64,000 bases of DNA from NCBI GenBank assembly GCA_009869945.1, contig WIXG01000271.1:46606-110605 (forward strand), read 5' to 3'. Below the pieces are notes generated by a model. That model did not search any database and had not been told where the DNA came from. It worked only from the letters and a program-made list of their open reading frames with translations. A program made the position numbers and the translations under genes. Source of the stretch: Mesaphorura yosii. Lineage: Eukaryota; Arthropoda; Collembola; Poduromorpha; Tullbergiidae. This document shows, piece after piece, positions 63,093 to 64,000 of the stretch (position 1 is the first letter of the stretch; every line of letters begins with the position of its first letter).

Positions 63093-63201
63093 TGCCAGGA
63101 AGTTTTCCAGTTGTTCCGTAATTGCTAGCTATGAAATGAATTCGTGTACTATGGTTGATCTCGTAAAGAAGTTGTTGAGAATCGTTCGTCGAGTTTTATG
63201 A
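62908..63201 (+). CDS. Alternative-frame ORF with signal-peptide-like start (overlaps Dpr exon 8)
   Basis: In a frame different from Dpr, ATG 62908 (A at -3) opens MIARVAVVIASMTVMITW then HSVYALG, with an ideal VYA cleavage site. The frame stays open through the 99-bp intron whether or not it is spliced out. When spliced it gives a 64-residue peptide with two cysteines and a cationic, possibly helical end (VKKLLRIVRRVL), stop 63199-63201. Explanations: overlapping small ORF, first exon of another transcript, alternative Dpr C-terminus reached by a frameshift, or chance. I recognise no family. Confidence 0.25.
   Translation: MIARVAVVIASMTVMITWHSVYALGKFHNSEAVEDVKAVNNINVRCNARVCCNFFFIAQGGSARKFSSCSVIASYEMNSCTMVDLVKKLLRIVRRVL
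62981..63079 (+). other. Probable 99-bp intron 8
   Basis: The consensus donor (AG/GTAAGT) and strong pyrimidine-tract acceptor (TTTCTTTTTTATAG) lie 99 bp apart, a size close to introns 4 and 5 (89 and 133 bp). Splicing removes the TAA that would otherwise end the Dpr frame. Confidence 0.65.
63080..63092 (+). CDS. dpr: Dpr-like exon 9: last codons and stop
   Basis: After the probable intron 8 the Dpr frame adds Ser-Ala-Arg-Arg and stops at TAG 63090-63092, ten bases past the junction. The change to the protein is trivial (510 against 507 aa). The 3' UTR would continue to about 63.78 kb. Confidence 0.55.
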
Positions 63202-63554
63202 GGGTATGATTGAAGGAATTGCATTTAATAGAAAAGTCAATGAGTGGATGGATTATCTCTTTAGGATTCTTCTCAGTACTTAGAAGTATAAAAATGATTT
63301 GCAGAGTGAGGAAATGTTTCAGGTTAGTGGGAAACGGAAGGTGAAAATTTTATTACGTATGTAGGCATACTGACATGTAAAATCTATTTTATTGATGTCC
63401 AATATAGCTTCGCTTCACGTTCACATAGGATAAGGGTAGCTAGTTCATCTTGTATGGTATTGTAACATTCGAGAGTTCGTGACTTGCGAGGGAGTCTAAA
63501 ATTCTACCAACATGTAAAACAGATGGACGGTGGGCTTGGTTAATGTTCTTTATT

Positions 63555-63560
63555 TTTATT
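63555..63560 (-). terminator. Poly(A) signal candidate for the acyl-CoA synthetase gene
   Basis: TTTATT (AATAAA on the minus strand) lies at 63549-63554 and again at 63555-63560, about 325 bases past the stop codon at 63884. A further copy lies at 63388-63393. Confidence 0.4.
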
Positions 63561-63758
63561 TAATTGTTGAGGTATAAGGCCCCGGAATGTATCTAGGTTG
63601 TACTTCAGTTATACAAAAAAATGATCATCTCTTAGATTAGTCTTTTACGTGGTGTCGGAATCAGTTACTTAATACTACCAACTCAAGCGATCAGTTCTTA
63701 CTCGAGGAAAGTTTTAGATATTGTACATAATCCATACTAGGTTCCAATAACTGGCTCA

Positions 63759-63764
63759 AATAAA
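63759..63764 (+). terminator. Poly(A) signal candidate for the Dpr-like gene
   Basis: AATAAA is followed within 40 bases by a T/G-rich stretch (TCTGTTGTGTATTT), as expected for cleavage and polyadenylation. It is about 670 bases past the stop codon. Confidence 0.45.
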
Positions 63765-63883
63765 TAACAGCAATTGGGCATCACTATATCTGTTGTGTAT
63801 TTAAATTTTTAAACGGTCTCAAATAAGAAAAGTACATAAATGATTACTTGCAAACCAGAAAATTGAGTAAGCGGATTTAGTAT

Positions 63884-63972
63884 TCATTCCCTCTGACCAA
63901 ATTTGTACATGTCCGTGATAGTCTCGTTGTACTTCTCGTAAACCACCGATCGTTTTAGTTTCAAGGTAGGCC
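63884..63972 (-). CDS. ACSBG/bubblegum-type long-chain acyl-CoA synthetase, last coding exon (partial gene)
   Basis: On the minus strand a TTATGCTATTGCAG acceptor ends at 63973. The exon completes a split Gly codon, then reads PTLKLKRSVVYEKYNETITD and MYKFGQRE before TGA at 63886-63884. The motif PT(M/L)KLKR followed by V-x-x-KY and a short helix ending in MY is the usual C-terminus of ACSBG-type enzymes of the adenylate-forming superfamily; the Lys in this stretch belongs to the catalytic C-terminal domain. These enzymes activate long-chain fatty acids to acyl-CoA using ATP. The rest of the gene lies beyond 64000. Only about 29 residues are visible, so the subfamily is likely but not certain. 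Confidence 0.7.
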
Positions 63973-64000
63973 CTGCAATAGCATAATAAAACGGTCAAAG

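Larger units (their letters stand above)
63093..63883. other. Shared 3' region between convergent genes
   Basis: This holds the probable 3' UTR of the Dpr-like gene (plus) and of the acyl-CoA synthetase (minus). Poly(A) signal candidates occur on both strands, so the two transcripts may overlap. No coding sequence is recognised. Confidence 0.6.

Overview
The window is animal nuclear DNA, most probably from an arthropod (Pancrustacea). The main evidence is a spliced, two-immunoglobulin-domain gene of the Dpr family (defective proboscis extension response; zig-8-like in nematode naming). It has GT-AG introns from 89 bp to 17.6 kb and almost no coding sequence between exons. A springtail or other hexapod/crustacean would fit, but nothing here fixes the species. 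There are no operons, ribosome binding sites, CRISPR arrays, or rRNA or tRNA genes that I can recognise.

Layout: 1-17733 is non-coding upstream DNA with no convincing gene, apart from one weak secreted-peptide candidate on the minus strand near 16.3 kb. The Dpr-like gene runs on the plus strand from about 17.7 to 63.1 kb, with a possible poly(A) site near 63.76 kb. Its nine inferred exons encode a signal peptide (17891-17996), a long Ser/Thr/Pro-rich linker plus the start of Ig domain 1 (35611-36122), the rest of Ig1 (45195-45296 and 53612-53720), Ig2 (53810-53853, 53987-54061, 54656-54821), and a C-terminal segment with a hydrophobic anchor (62575-62980 and 63080-63092). Every splice junction keeps the frame, giving a predicted protein of 510 residues. 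One intron uses a GC donor.

Intron 2 carries a complete Mutator-like (MULE) DNA transposon at 37464-39773 on the minus strand. It has about 50-bp terminal inverted repeats and a perfect 9-bp target-site duplication. Its 601-residue transposase looks frameshifted at first sight, but a 65-bp intron with GT and AG ends restores the frame exactly. The transposase has a zinc-binding N-terminus, the D-D-E residues, the C-x2-H motif and a SWIM zinc finger, so the element may be autonomous and young.

At the right edge, 63884-63972 on the minus strand is the last coding exon of an acyl-CoA synthetase of the ACSBG/bubblegum type. It is convergent with the Dpr-like gene, and the two 3' ends share less than 1 kb.

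Less certain points: a second open frame in the last Dpr exon encodes a clean signal-peptide-like segment ending at a phase-1 splice donor; a 172-codon ORF lies antisense in the last long intron; and there is a perfect 13-bp hairpin at 30.3 kb. The Dpr protein would act at the neuronal surface in adhesion and synaptic-partner recognition, the ACSBG enzyme would activate long-chain fatty acids, and the MULE is a passenger. I see no functional link between them.
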